Below, piece by piece: positions 1 to 10,298 of a stretch of 64,000 nucleotides of DNA. The notes beneath the pieces were generated by a model. It made no database searches. It was not told the DNA's origin and worked only from the letters and a program-made list of their open reading frames with translations. The first letter of the stretch is position 1; each line of letters starts with the position of its first letter. The stretch spans positions 7,378,001 to 7,442,000 of the forward strand of contig NC_045129.1 of the NCBI RefSeq assembly GCF_007655135.1, in the 5' to 3' direction. Origin of the DNA: Punica granatum (Eukaryota > Streptophyta > Magnoliopsida > Myrtales > Lythraceae). The position numbers and the translations under genes are program-made.

Positions 1-350
1 TTATCCCGAAAAGAAATTAAAGATTTGAACTTCTGAAGATTATGTAGTTCGTTATGAGTCGGCTGAGCCTTAGCTAGTATTCTGTTTAACTAATTTCTAG
101 CTTGTGAGTAACCCCTATACTCTTTCTGCTCCGACCAAATGCGCTGAAAGTAATTTCTTTTAGCGTCTAATTATCTTGGTATAGTGGCAAAGTAATTGGC
201 GTTTCTTCTTCATTGCTCTGTTTTCAGTTTCGTTTCTTATTTTATCCCGAAATGAACATAAAGATTTGAAACTTGCAACAATAATGTGGTCTATTACGAC
301 TGTTCCTTAGCAACTATTTCTGTTTAATATTCTTCAGGACATGTTACTCC
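1..350. repeat. diverged tandem duplication, period about 240 bp
   Basis: Bases 1-90 and 242-335 are recognisably the same sequence. Both begin TTATCCCGAAA, continue through AAAGATTTGAA, and end in a CTTAGC...TTCTGTTTA block. They are separated by about 240 bp and have diverged by substitutions and small indels. The region lies just upstream of the first B3 exon, so it is probably intron or promoter of that gene. No coding signal was seen in it. Confidence 0.6.
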
Positions 351-378
351 ATCTGACTGCTAGCTTAGTATCTTTTAG

Positions 379-1317
379 TCCATCCTGGAGACGTTTGAGA
401 TGGAGTATGGGAGGGATCTGTCAAGCCCGACACTTCTCAAGGTCTACAATGGCAAAATTTGGCAAGTTGTGCTTCGAAAACTGGGTGGCAGTATATGGTT
501 ATGTGGTGGATGGAGGAAGTTTATGAAAAAATACAAGATGAGGGAGGGGTACTCCGTATTCTTCAGGTATGAGGGGAGCTCTGTGTTTGATGTAGTAATA
601 TTGGACGAAATTGGGATGGAGATTGAATACCCCTCGAGATCGACCCATAGCAGGAGTGCTAGGGCCAGAAGGCCATCTTCGGTGATAGATATAGGAAATT
701 CAACTGAAGAGGAATCTGGTGATGAAAGTGATGAACCATTACAGTCCTCGGCTTCCAAAGTGAAGGCTGACAACTCAGGGAAGAAGTATCGGGCAACCTC
801 AAGTTCATCAGAAAGGACAGGTTTGAATTTAGTTCGTAATACTCATTTCAGCCCTGTTATTCACCATGATCAATTGATTATAATTTGCTAGGCCAATTTA
901 GACATCATAAGAGATGTCCGTGTGAGTCTGACTAGCAAGTTGAATTATCGATTTCACTCATAGTTCAATAGCTCCACAAGCCGAATGTTAATTTGCTTTC
1001 TTTCCTGCATTTACCATTGAAGCAAAAAACTCTCTTTCCTGATTTGATGTTAAACGATCACCTTTTCAAGCGCAGCCTTAAAGATAATGAGTAGATGGTT
1101 GGATTTTGATTGAGTTAATTTTATTTTTGAGCCATCTGGGTGATTTGTGAATGAAAATTTTCCTCTACTCTGTGGCTAATATAGGTGGTGGAGGTGTTTA
1201 GAGGTGGGGCACAGCTCGAGGTTCGGCAATGCTCCTGAAGCCGCTAGTCAGTTTGAAATGGAACACCCTTCCTTTCAGGTTCAGTTACCATCTTATGTGA
1301 ACCCTTTATTGCAGAGG
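379..1317 (+). CDS. REM-type B3 domain gene, partial (first B3 exon and linker exon)
   Basis: The B3 exon starts after a TTTTAG acceptor at 379 and stays open to at least 830. It encodes a recognisable B3 domain (GRDLSSPTLLKV, KIWQVVLRK, GGWRKF, EGYSVFFRYEG) ending in EIEYP, the same ending as REM genes F and G. An acidic, serine-rich linker follows (STEEESGDESDEP). A second exon from about 1186 encodes NAPEAASQFEMEHPSFQVQL, the REM linker signature that reads AKSFKSSNPYFxVVM in genes F and G. No first exon with the FFKV core is visible, so it probably lies upstream of the window. No second B3 domain was found: 1333-1710 is open but unlike B3, and the linker exon runs into TGA near 1330. The gene is either truncated or has an exon I cannot place. 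This is the only REM gene on the plus strand. REM proteins are predicted nuclear DNA-binding regulators. Confidence 0.6.
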
Positions 1318-1332
1318 AGGATCAGACGTTGA

Positions 1333-1710
1333 TTGTCTTCCCGCATTTTCTTTTTGGGCCCTAGGATTTATGACTTTCATGTAACCCTGGAATTCACTTA
1401 CATCGAGCTCCCGGACCAATTGCAGGTGGAAGTTGACAGTTCTGATGCAGAAGTTGATGGTGTTGGTTGTCAGAAGGAACCAAAGGCAGCCGAAAAAATT
1501 GAACCCTCCTTCGCCTTATCGAAGGTTGCCTCAGGACGTGGCGGTGGGACCATTGGGAGTAGTAGCCCAGTGCTGAGGGCAGGGAATTCCCGTGGATCCT
1601 CGGATTGGCTGCCACTTGAACAAACCATGGGACACACCTCCAGCCTGCAGGCTTCTCAAGCATGCCATGGAAGTAAAACTGAAAACGCAGTATACCGCTC
1701 CGAGTACTGA
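1333..1710 (+). other. open frame of unknown status downstream of the B3 gene
   Basis: A 125-codon open stretch follows the partial REM gene in the same direction. It is rich in Gly, Ser and acidic residues (VDSSDAEVDGVG, GRGGGTIGSSSP). Its composition resembles the Gly/Ser-rich linker exon of REM gene F (SGGGGAASSEHEGCSG), so it could be a linker exon, but no B3 motif is present. It may equally be chance. No function is assigned. Confidence 0.2.
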
Positions 1711-2699
1711 TCTTTACTCCTAACAATTGTGGTAGGGAAATTCAAAAACCTGTGTTTCGGTAAAAGACATCTCGCGATAAAACTATGACAAATCCGTATT
1801 TGATTGGTAGCTAGTTAAGTGCATGTAATACCCTCTCTATTCTTGATGCCTGTGCTGGACTGCTGGTAATTAACCTGGAGGAGGAAAGTCTTGTCGAAAT
1901 GAGTAGTGTTTCTTCCGTTAGTGACAGACCGTGGTAAGTTTACTAAATTGTATCGGGCAGAGTATGTCTTGCTTAGTATTGTTGATGAAGATGCCTCCTG
2001 TGTTCTTATATGTTGTTACTCTTGGAATTCTCGGTTCTGCATTCATGCGAAAGCTCGCGCAAAATTCTTCATTTTCCTATTCCCGGTTTTCTACTGAGTT
2101 CCCTTTGCCAGCGAGAGAAACAGAAAAAACACTTCATGGACTAAGCCCACCATTAGAAACGCATGGTGCATAAATGACTGCTAGTAACAGCAGTTTTTTT
2201 GTTGACAGCAAATGAGCAGCATTGGTCGATTTCACTGTGTTCTTGTTCTTTTTGGGAAGGCCTGACCATTCCAAGACGCTCTAAGATAGAGCCACAAGCT
2301 TGTTGAGTCAGCGAATGAACCATAAGTAATGATACGGTATTAGAATTCCGATATGAATTATGAGAGCAGGGAAAAAGCAGGGCAACTTCTACCGCACCGG
2401 TACCATAGAATTTTCCTGAGAAACGTTCAGGAAAAAGAGCAGAGGTTATATCTTCCTCAATCATGAAGATCGTCCCAGCAGGAAAAACAAAAAGAAGAAG
2501 AAAATAAACAACAGAAAATAGAAAACGGAAAAACAAAATTGCGGCCAATAGTGCAGAGTTATTAGGGCATACTCCAATCTTCAAGCAGATTCTTGAGTCT
2601 TGCCTTTTTCATCCTCTTCTGCAGATTTGTGTGATTCCCAAAAGCCCGTATTTCACGGCAGATTTAACGTAGGCAACAGTTCTTGAATCAGAGGGCATC
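1711..2699. other. intergenic, nothing recognised
   Basis: Ordinary mixed-composition sequence between the partial REM gene and the CYP82 relic. Open frames here, including a hydrophobic minus-strand one at 2153-2584, show no family motif and no splice context. No repeat or RNA gene was seen. Confidence 0.4.
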
Positions 2700-2915
2700 G
2701 TATTTGGCTTGTGGCGGTGGCCGGGGTTTACATAGCCTCTTCGACTTGTGGAACTTGTAAAGTGAGGTTATGCAAGTAAGAAAGGCTAGGGGCGGAGAGT
2801 AACGTTACTAGGAATTGGAGAAGAGAAGTTTCCATAAGAGCTTGCGGACAGACGCTAAGCCTTGGATAAGTATTTGCGGGTGCTTCTTTGGTACGAGAAG
2901 GAGGTATTTATACAC
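2700..2915 (-). pseudogene. orphan CYP82 promoter and N-terminus relic
   Basis: Read on the minus strand, an ATG at 2835 begins a copy of the CYP82 first exon. METSLLQFLVTLLSA matches the anchor of the two complete genes ([13 protein letters not shown] in gene 1). After an extra base in a run of C (plus-strand GGGGCGGAG near 2790), the matching frame continues as SKRLCKPRPPPQA. Homology stops at about 2700, before the [10 protein letters not shown] motif. Upstream of the ATG, GTATAAATACC (2903-2913) and CTTCTCGTACCA resemble the TATA box and CTTCCTCGTACCA upstream of gene 2. The relic therefore carries promoter plus about 45 codons and is inverted relative to the cluster. It is non-functional: a frameshift, and no catalytic region. 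Confidence 0.8.
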
Positions 2916-3680
2916 AACTAGATGAATGCCCGTGCTTATGCGCTTGATAGAATTACTGGATTACAATAATAATTGTTGATAAATAACAAAAATGACCGAG
3001 GTAGTAAGTTGAAAAAATTAATATTTTAAATTTGAGAACACAATCTAAGTCATAAACTCTAATTAGTATCAATATTTCTTCTCAACTTTCATTTCTTCTT
3101 GCTCAAAAGACCGTTCTTTCTTTTTTTATTGATTCCCATCGTGTTTAGAAGGATTTCGAATAACTATAGAAATTAAAATTGTTCTTCAAAATTTTTTGAG
3201 ATAATTATTGAAAGTAGAGCTTTTCTCAATTAAAGTTACTTCTCTAGAAGTTAAAATGCAGCTACGCAAAGTCCACCATGACATACTTATGTCTTATGAC
3301 TTCCATTAGTGCAATTCTTTCGATGTTCCATAATCGCCGTGGCTAATTGACATTTAGACATTTAGTCACAATTTCACTCGTGGTTACATGAAAGACCATG
3401 CAATCAAGGCTCAAATATCATTTGCTAAGAAAATACGCTACAACAACAGACAAACTAGAAGAATTTCATGGACATGAAATCAACATTTGAACGAGAATTA
3501 TTTGTCGATAAACTAAAAAACTTAATAAATTAAAGTACAGGACAAATCAATAAATGTCACATGTGCCGAACTTATTAGATTGGATCAATAATTGTTTAAG
3601 GTGTCGAAATATAATAATATTTCACATCTTTATCAATGAAAGTCTAACCCAAACTTAAAAAATGGTGTACCAGCGACGGC
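2916..3680. other. AT-rich intergenic sequence
   Basis: Low-complexity AT-rich DNA with no open frame of note, no recognised repeat end and no RNA gene. Confidence 0.4.
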
Positions 3681-3764
3681 GTGTACCTATACCTATATAC
3701 GGTAATCAATGAAGATATTTCGGTCTCTATCGGTGCTCTCTCCCCAAACCTTAACAACCACCGG

Positions 3765-3936
3765 AACAAAACAGCCGCCGCTACCCCCGCGCGTCCAGCT
3801 TCGCTTGGGCACGTCTGGCGGCGATTTCTCCTCCCCTACTCTGATACCAAAACAAAACAGTCGCTGCTACCGCCGGCGCGTCCAGCTTCGGCTAGGCACT
3901 TCCGGCGGCGATTTCTCCTCCCCTACTCTGATAGAT
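3765..3936. repeat. GC-rich tandem duplication, 2 x 86 bp
   Basis: AACAAAACAG at 3765 and again at 3851 start two adjacent 86-bp copies. Both contain GCGCGTCCAGCTTCG and GGCGATTTCTCCTCCCCTAC. The copies differ at several bases, so the duplication is not recent. The block stands out from very AT-rich surroundings. An open frame covers it (3681-4010), giving two RRFLLPYSD repeats, but no gene can be claimed. Confidence 0.75.
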
Positions 3937-4099
3937 CCTTCACCCTCCTTCCTCTGTTTCTATCAGCCTCTCAGTTCTCAACCCGTAAATTCGACTCCAT
4001 CTCCCTCTGATAACAATAATTATTTAGACGTAGTGCAACCAATTCTCGGGAACTTCTATGTAATCGCGACCGTTAGATCATTGAATTCGTTTCATTAAT

Positions 4100-5140
4100 A
4101 GGAAGGATTTGATGGTCCTAGTTAGGTGGGTGCAGGAGCTCCTTGAAAAAATCTCAACAATTAGGCAGTACAAGTAGATAAGTTCGCGTTAATTATTAAA
4201 CTATACATTTGGTCCTTTAAATTTAAATAATTTTTTATTTTTATCATTTTTCTAATTTTTTATCGTTTAAATTCCTATACCGTTGAGTATTTTTCTATTT
4301 CAGTCCTTTTTCTTCTTTTTTTTTATTCGTTTTCATTCTATGCCTTTAATTATTTTTCTATTTTCGTCATTTTATCATATTTTTTATTAGAAAAATGTTT
4401 TAACTTTGGTCTTCAACCTTGTAAAGTTATTATTTATTTTAACTAAAAAATGTAAAAAAATGTTTTATTTTAAATTAGGCAGTACAAGTAAAAAAAAAAT
4501 ATTTTTTCAATTTTATCCTAATGTCGCACCTTGTAATGAATAACCTATACAATTTTCATATATTAAAAAGTTAAATTAATAATAATCGAATTATTTGGTT
4601 TGATCATTCTGCATGTAGTGCGGATGTAACTCTAATAATCTCTAGTTAGCGAAATGCGAGAGTTTCATTTCGACAACTCTTTAACAGTATAAATTTCATT
4701 AATTTTCTATTGTTTTAATTTTAACAAAGTTCACTTAATTATTATCTATAAATATTCACGAATGAGGATTTAAAATTTCCCCCAAAAATTAAAGATTTTC
4801 TTAAGTGAATGATTATTTTATATAATCCTATAAATAATCCCACGAAAATAATTAATAATTATAAGAAGATATAGCTCCGCAAATTTATTACTTTCTCTGA
4901 AATGGTGCTGCTCTCATGCATCAATATGTTCATTTTTCCGGGCAACTGAGATGGCTAATTGCTAGTACGTGTCTCCACCCAAAATAAAAATTTAATTGTG
5001 ACTCTCACAAAAAATAAATAGATAGAGAATGAAAGAAATGGAAATTGAAAACTTTATGAATAAAATTAGTAATACTATACAACCTTAATTGTTGAAGTAC
5101 GATTGGTACCGACTGGGGTTACGATGACTTCAGAAACGAA
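4100..5140. other. AT-rich intergenic sequence
   Basis: Strongly AT-rich stretch with no coding signal. TTAGGCAGTACAAGTA occurs at about 4161 and again at about 4476, hinting at old duplication or transposon debris. Nothing firmer can be said. Confidence 0.4.
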
Positions 5141-5148
5141 ATGGAAAT

Positions 5149-5330
5149 TACTACCAGAAATTTCGGCATTTCCGAGAAAAAAATCTTCAAAAAATTAGTC
5201 CGAAAAGTACATTTTTCAATGGAAAGGTATCATTTCCTACGAATTTCTTAGGGAATTTCGAGGGAAATGATTCCTCGGAAAAGGGATCTCGAAATTTTTT
5301 TTCGGGGGATTTAGAATGGGGAATATTAGG
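5149..5330. mobile_element. probable CACTA (En/Spm) transposon end, remnant
   Basis: TACTACCAGAAATTTCGGC at 5149 closely resembles a plant CACTA terminus (CACTACcAGAAA...). It is followed by many short subterminal motifs rich in TTTCCGAG, TCCGAAAAG, CCTCGGAAAAGG and TTTCGAGGG, as is usual near CACTA ends. The first base is T rather than C. No opposite terminus, 3-bp target duplication or transposase was identified, so this is a solitary decayed end. Confidence 0.45.
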
Positions 5331-5475
5331 ATAGATTTTCACGCTACCTAGATGATAAACTACCTAAACCTAATTAAACAATTATAACGATACGAAAAAA
5401 CAAGCAATTATTGACCCGATTTTGTCGCTGGCCGTCTCATGTGAATAATGCTAATTGGTCTTGTAATGCCTTAGC

Positions 5476-5498
5476 TATATATATATATATATATATAT
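5476..5498. repeat. (TA)n microsatellite
   Basis: An uninterrupted TA run of about 22 bp. Similar runs occur at about 6387-6414, 28748, 53997-54011 and 59464-59488. Confidence 0.9.
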
Positions 5499-5640
5499 GG
5501 GGAATGGGATTAACTTCCATCAGGGATATTTCTTTTTCAGTTAGAAAAGATGCTCATTAACCTAATATAATGATATAAAAATTCTAATAATTACTAAATG
5601 ATACAGATAGTCATATAGTGAGTATCAAACATTGAATCTT

Positions 5641-5955
5641 TTATGCTTAGTTAGGTTTTAGAGTTTATTTTTACCTTTACTTCAATTAACTCTACTTATC
5701 TTCAATTCAACAACATAATTGTACTTTTTTCTTTTTATTCAATTTTTAATACTAAATTCTCTCAGTTATTTATTACTTTTTCAACAATTCAACAACACAA
5801 TAATTACTTTCTCTCAACTATTCATTATTTTTTTGTACTTTTTTCTTATAATTCAATAATACAATCATGACAACTTAGTTAATTATATATATATATATAA
5901 ATAAAGTTGGAATAGAGTTGAGTTTAACTCAACTCTAATCCCAAACAAGACTTAA
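5641..5955. mobile_element. MITE-like element related to the 26.2- and 40.0-kb copies
   Basis: The right end, read in reverse, is GTCTTGTTTGGGATTAGAG followed by TTGAGTT. This resembles the GCTTGCGTTTGGTTTTCGAG terminus of the elements at 26194-26505 and 40035-40310. The left end (GCTTAGTTAGGTTTTAGAG) is a diverged inverted match. The interior is AT-rich and non-coding. No clear target duplication was seen. Confidence 0.4.
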
Positions 5956-6242
5956 TTAGCGTGCGTCAGTATGCTACACTCTCTTTAGTTATTTGAGAAC
6001 TTATTATTTTCAAATGTAATTAGAGCATCTACTAGATATTGTAAACTTATATCTTTTAATATGATGGTCCATTCTTTTGTAAGAAATTTATTAGTTCGAA
6101 TTTATCAAGAATCTTACTAAATTTGCTTATTGCACCATAGAATTTTCCTATTAAATAACAAGTTATTTTGACAAATAATAAGGATTTTGTTATATTTTCA
6201 GGTTAGCCTATTAAGGAATAAAGTTTTCACAGCGTGGATTTT

Positions 6243-6317
6243 TTCCATTCACAAAATTCGAATCGAGACATTGTTTAAGGGGAACAAATGCGAAATCACT
6301 TGAACCAACCCACGTTA
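6243..6317 (-). mobile_element. truncated tRNA-derived SINE (family S1)
   Basis: In reverse orientation this reads CTAACGTGGGTTGGTTCAAG and later CTCGATTCGAATTTTGTG, the 5' head and B-box region of the SINE family seen complete at 29007-29188 and 33331-33516. The 3' half and poly(A) are missing. GTGGATTTT occurs on both sides (6234-6242 and 6318-6326) and may be the target duplication. Confidence 0.55.
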
Positions 6318-6435
6318 GTGGATTTTGTTATTTTTTAAAGTACCATTAAAATTACACTTTTAAGAAGCATTCTTGCCCTAGCAACCCTCTATATATATAT
6401 ATATATATATATATTGTTTTCGGTAAGGGCAACCC

Positions 6436-6446
6436 TCTATATATTT
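6436..6446 (+). promoter_or_regulatory. TATA-like box of CYP82 gene 1
   Basis: CTCTATATATTT lies about 35 bp before the start codon. The phrase GCAACCCTCTATATAT occurs twice, at about 6380 and 6430, with a (TA)n expansion between them. Either copy could serve as the TATA element; the more distal one leaves a more usual 5' UTR. Confidence 0.4.
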
Positions 6447-6477
6447 GGACAAAGTTGTTTGACTATACGGAGCTCTC

Positions 6478-9400
6478 ATGGCAACTTTTGATCTCCTCCA
6501 ATTCCTAGCAACTTTTCTGTCGGCTCTAGCCCTTCTAGTTTGCATAACCTCGCAATACAAGTCGTACAAATCGAAAAGACTATGCCACCCCCCGCCACCG
6601 CCACAAGCCGAAGGCTGCTGGCCAGTCATCGGCCACCTACACCTGTTCCACCAACGTCAGCTCACCCACAGGACCCTATCCAATATGGCTGACAAGTACG
6701 GACCGATATTCACCGTAAAACTCGGCTTGCACAGGGCCCTGGTTGTGAGCAGCTGGGAGTTCGCTAGGGAGTGCTTTACCGTCCATGACAAGGCCTTCTC
6801 CACCAGACCCATCATTGCCGCCACAAGGCTCATGGGCTACAACTGTGCCATGTTCGGCTTCGCCCCCTATGGGCCTTTCTGGCGTGAAATGCGTAGGATT
6901 ACCACCACTGAGTTGCTCTCAAATGCCCAACTTGACAAGATGAGACACGTGCGGGCCTCCGAGGTTGAGAATGCTATCAAGGAGCTATACGAACATGCAT
7001 CGGTAATGTCCCACCTGCATCTTATATTCATCATTATTGTGATGAGTTCTATAGCTCTTATCTGGTTTGTTGCTATATTCCAATAAATATGTATGGATTT
7101 GATCGTCAGATTTTTGAAACTCTCGATTCCTCTTAAATCCTCTCGTGATTAAGTGTAGGAAAGAGGCAGCTCTCCTGTGGATATGAAAAGGTGGTTTGGA
7201 GACCTGAACCTTAACTTCAGTCTACGCTTTGTCGGAGGAAAGCATTATCAAGATTCCAGGAAGAAAGACCCCGAGTATTGTCGGAGATTGGTGAGGGACT
7301 TCTTCAACATGTTTGGTGTTTTTGTGCTGTCTGATGCAATCCCTATGCTTGGCTGGTGGGATATGAATGGGTATAGGAAGTTGATGAAGCAAACCGCCAA
7401 AGGAATGGATGCTTTGGTTGGAGGGTGGCTTGAGGAACATAAGAGAAGGAGATTGTCAAGTAAAGAGGGCAAGGAGTTGGAAGATGATGATGAGAAAGAT
7501 TTCATGGGCGTGTTGATTGACAATCTCGATGGAGCCAGCATATCAGGTTTTGATGCCGATACTATAATAAAGGCGACTTGTGCGGTAAGTACCCCTATAG
7601 AATTTTTATGCTTTCCCATATGCATAGTAAGCAGTTAGCTAGACAGATGACTTACAAAGGTCGCTCCAGTAGTACTAATGGAGCTGCAATATATCCGTGA
7701 CGATAATTAGGCTTTGCATAAATGACCTTCCTCAAAAGAGGTTAAGTATATTATGAAGATATATAATATTAACCCCAAGGTTAGCACAAGTGGTTAGGAC
7801 GTGTGTACGCTTTGTGTGTAGTTCATAAGATTGTAGGTTTAAATCTCCCTTGCGCACGTAGCTACTAGTGAAGCTATCCACACATATGCTTGCACATGGA
7901 CTTACCTAGATCCATGAATCTGCGGGTGTTCATGGGTTTGGGAGCGGAAACTCCTCCTTAAAAAGGAAGATATATAATATTATATGCTGCGGTGGGTTGT
8001 CCGGATATGCTTGGCGAAATCCTAACCCAATCTCTATCCTGCTGTCACCAATAAAATGAATTTAGTATATTATAGAAATCCTATCTCACTCTTTTTCCAG
8101 CTTACCAGACGTGACCATCTATGCTTTGGCTTTCATAAGAGAATAATCTCCCCAATACGCAACTCAGCTTTGAGAAAGAGATCTCAATGAGCCAAGCTGT
8201 TAATTGGCCTCGAAAACACTGAGGGGCCAGTCTTGTCAGGTCAATCTTGGTACGGTGAGAGGCCAGATGTAGCTGGAGCCGCCCCTTGGGGTGGTGAGGT
8301 CGCTATCAGGATAATTTTTTGGAAATCAACCCATTGATACAATGAGCATATATAGCTAGGAACGGAGGGAAAAAAAGGACATGTATGGTCCTAATTGGCC
8401 TTGGCACTTCAAATTCAAATCAAACAAACAAGATAATAGTCAAAGCTCCAAGTGCTTCTTTCCACTTGACTAATTTGTCTTTTCTGCCACGACTTACTGG
8501 TTAATATTTTCCTTCTTCTGGATAAACAACATTATCCCAGCTATACTCGAAAGTATGCGTTGACAGCTTGTCGTTTTAGTGAGATGAACCATATATCTAA
8601 CAGCCAGGGACCGGGGAATGAAATAAAGGACCGAAAAATTTATCAGGGAGAATTTAATTCGAAGTCTCTTAATTCTAAATAATGCTAGCTGGAACGGAGG
8701 TTGTCTTTGCTCTCTCTCTTCACAGGAGGAGAGAGTGGGAGATCATTTGGGTGGTGGTGGTCCCGATACAGGCCGGCAGCCACCATTGCCTAGTCACGAT
8801 GGCTAACGATCCTTAAGACCGCTGGCAATCTCGCCTGAAACTGTAGTGACCGAGTCAGGGCCACCACCATCCCCCTAACCTTCTCAGATAGTTTGATCCG
8901 CCTTTCTTTTTTTTTTCCCCTTAATTTTTTAAAAAATAATATAAAATGTAGTTGATGCTAAAGTTGACAAAAAGAAATTTCTGAGCCTTTTTATAAATAG
9001 AATACTAAATAATATAAGATTTATAACAATTATCTCACTAGATAAGATTAACATAATTAAATAAATACTTATTTCATGGAGCACTTTAAAAAATCAGCAC
9101 TTAAAATTAAGTTAAAATGATTGATAAAAAAATTAAGTTAAGAAAAATCACATTATACAAAAAGATATTCTTCGTGATCCAATTTCAGTGTGCATATATA
9201 TCACCCAAAGAGAAAGAAAAAGGAAAATCCAGATTTATAAAGATCGAGTTAAGGTCCAATTTTATGTGCCTATATCGTCATATATTTCTACGAGCATGAG
9301 TCATGTGGCCTAATAAAACGACACAAACAACTTGATTATGCATCTCCATATCAAAATCGATAATTCCAGGATAAAATTTAGGATCTCATGAAAATGATAT

Positions 9401-10298
9401 CCTACATTGAAGGACAAATGGATTTTAACCTCGTCGGTTCGTCCTCTGTGATAGATTCTTAACTAGAGCAAATATGGGTGGACATATTGATTTATGAGGC
9501 CAAATGCACCGGAATTTCTCTAATTTTATTGCTGATTACCTGCAACGATCTGCAATTCTCATGCCAGAATCTTCTGATAGCTGGAAGCGACATTACCATG
9601 GTGGTGCTGACGTGGGCTCTATCACTGCTGCTCAACAACGGGGATGCCTTAAGGAAAGCCCAGGAAGAGTTGGACATCCATGTTGGAAGGGACCGGCGCG
9701 TGGAAGAATCCGACATCAGAAACCTTGTCTACCTGCAGGCTGTTATCAAGGAAACCATGAGACTGTACCCGCCAGGTGATACAAGATTGGTTAAGAGAAG
9801 GTTTCATGAGACCATGTTGTTCATTCTAATTTGTAACATTAACTGCTCTGTCGTGTTGTCACTCCAGCTCCTGTCCTTGGGCTCCGAGAAGCCATGGAAG
9901 ACTGCACCTTTACCTCATCGGGCAGCAGCTACCACGTCTCAGCAGGCACACGGCTGTTAGTGAATATACATAAGATCCAAAGGGACGAGCGAGTGTGGCC
10001 AGAGCCAGACAAGTTCATGCCAGAGAGGTTCCTGACTGAGGCCCATAGGGACGTGGATGTCAGAGGGCAGAGCTTTGAGCTAATGCCATTTGGGTCTGGG
10101 CGTAGGGCTTGTGCTGGGATCGGCTTGGGTCTAGTTCAGATGCACCTCGCCCTGGCCAGTCTGTTGCAGGGCTTCAATGTAAGTACGGTTGGGAATACGA
10201 GGGTGGACATGACAGAGAGCTCCGGGCTGACCAACTTCAAAGCAACCCCACTTGAAGTTTTGGTGACTCCAAGGCTTAACTCCGAGCTCTACAGATAA
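6478..10298 (+). CDS. CYP82-family cytochrome P450, gene 1 (complete, 4 exons)
   Basis: Exons 6478-7002, 7159-7584, 9568-9775 and 9868-10298 join in frame to 529 aa, with GT-AG introns in phases 0, 0 and 1. Visible in order: an N-terminal membrane anchor ([18 protein letters not shown]), a proline-rich hinge (CHPPPPPQ) and [10 protein letters not shown]; the CYP82-like [15 protein letters not shown]-helix WREMRR; I-helix AGSDIT (about 322-327); K-helix KETMR (Glu379, Arg382); PERF (about 438); and the heme loop [11 protein letters not shown] with Cys at about 468. The family comprises ER-bound monooxygenases of specialised metabolism. The substrate is unknown. Odd point: the I-helix has Ile at position 326 where the oxygen-activating Thr is expected. 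Intron 2 (1983 bp) carries a SINE. AATAAA occurs about 200 bp after the stop. Gene 2 lies 2.8 kb downstream in the same direction. Confidence 0.93.
7772..7965 (+). mobile_element. tRNA-derived SINE (family S2) in intron 2 of CYP82 gene 1
   Basis: A 194-bp insertion is flanked by a perfect 17-bp target duplication, GAAGATATATAATATTA, at 7755-7771 and 7966-7982. The head has an A-box-like TTAGCACAAGTGG and a B-box-like AGGTTTAAATCTCC, 45-50 bp further on. It differs from family S1. The aligned position in gene 2 (near 14530, AATTATGAAGACATTATA) has no insertion. Confidence 0.88.

Noticed and set aside
2153..2584. Minus-strand open frame of 143 codons with a hydrophobic stretch
   Set aside because: No family motif, no splice or promoter context, and low-complexity Phe/Leu content. 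It looks like chance.
7772..7965. Possible functional tRNA gene
   Set aside because: It has A- and B-box-like motifs, but the length, degenerate B box and 17-bp target duplications identify it as a SINE.
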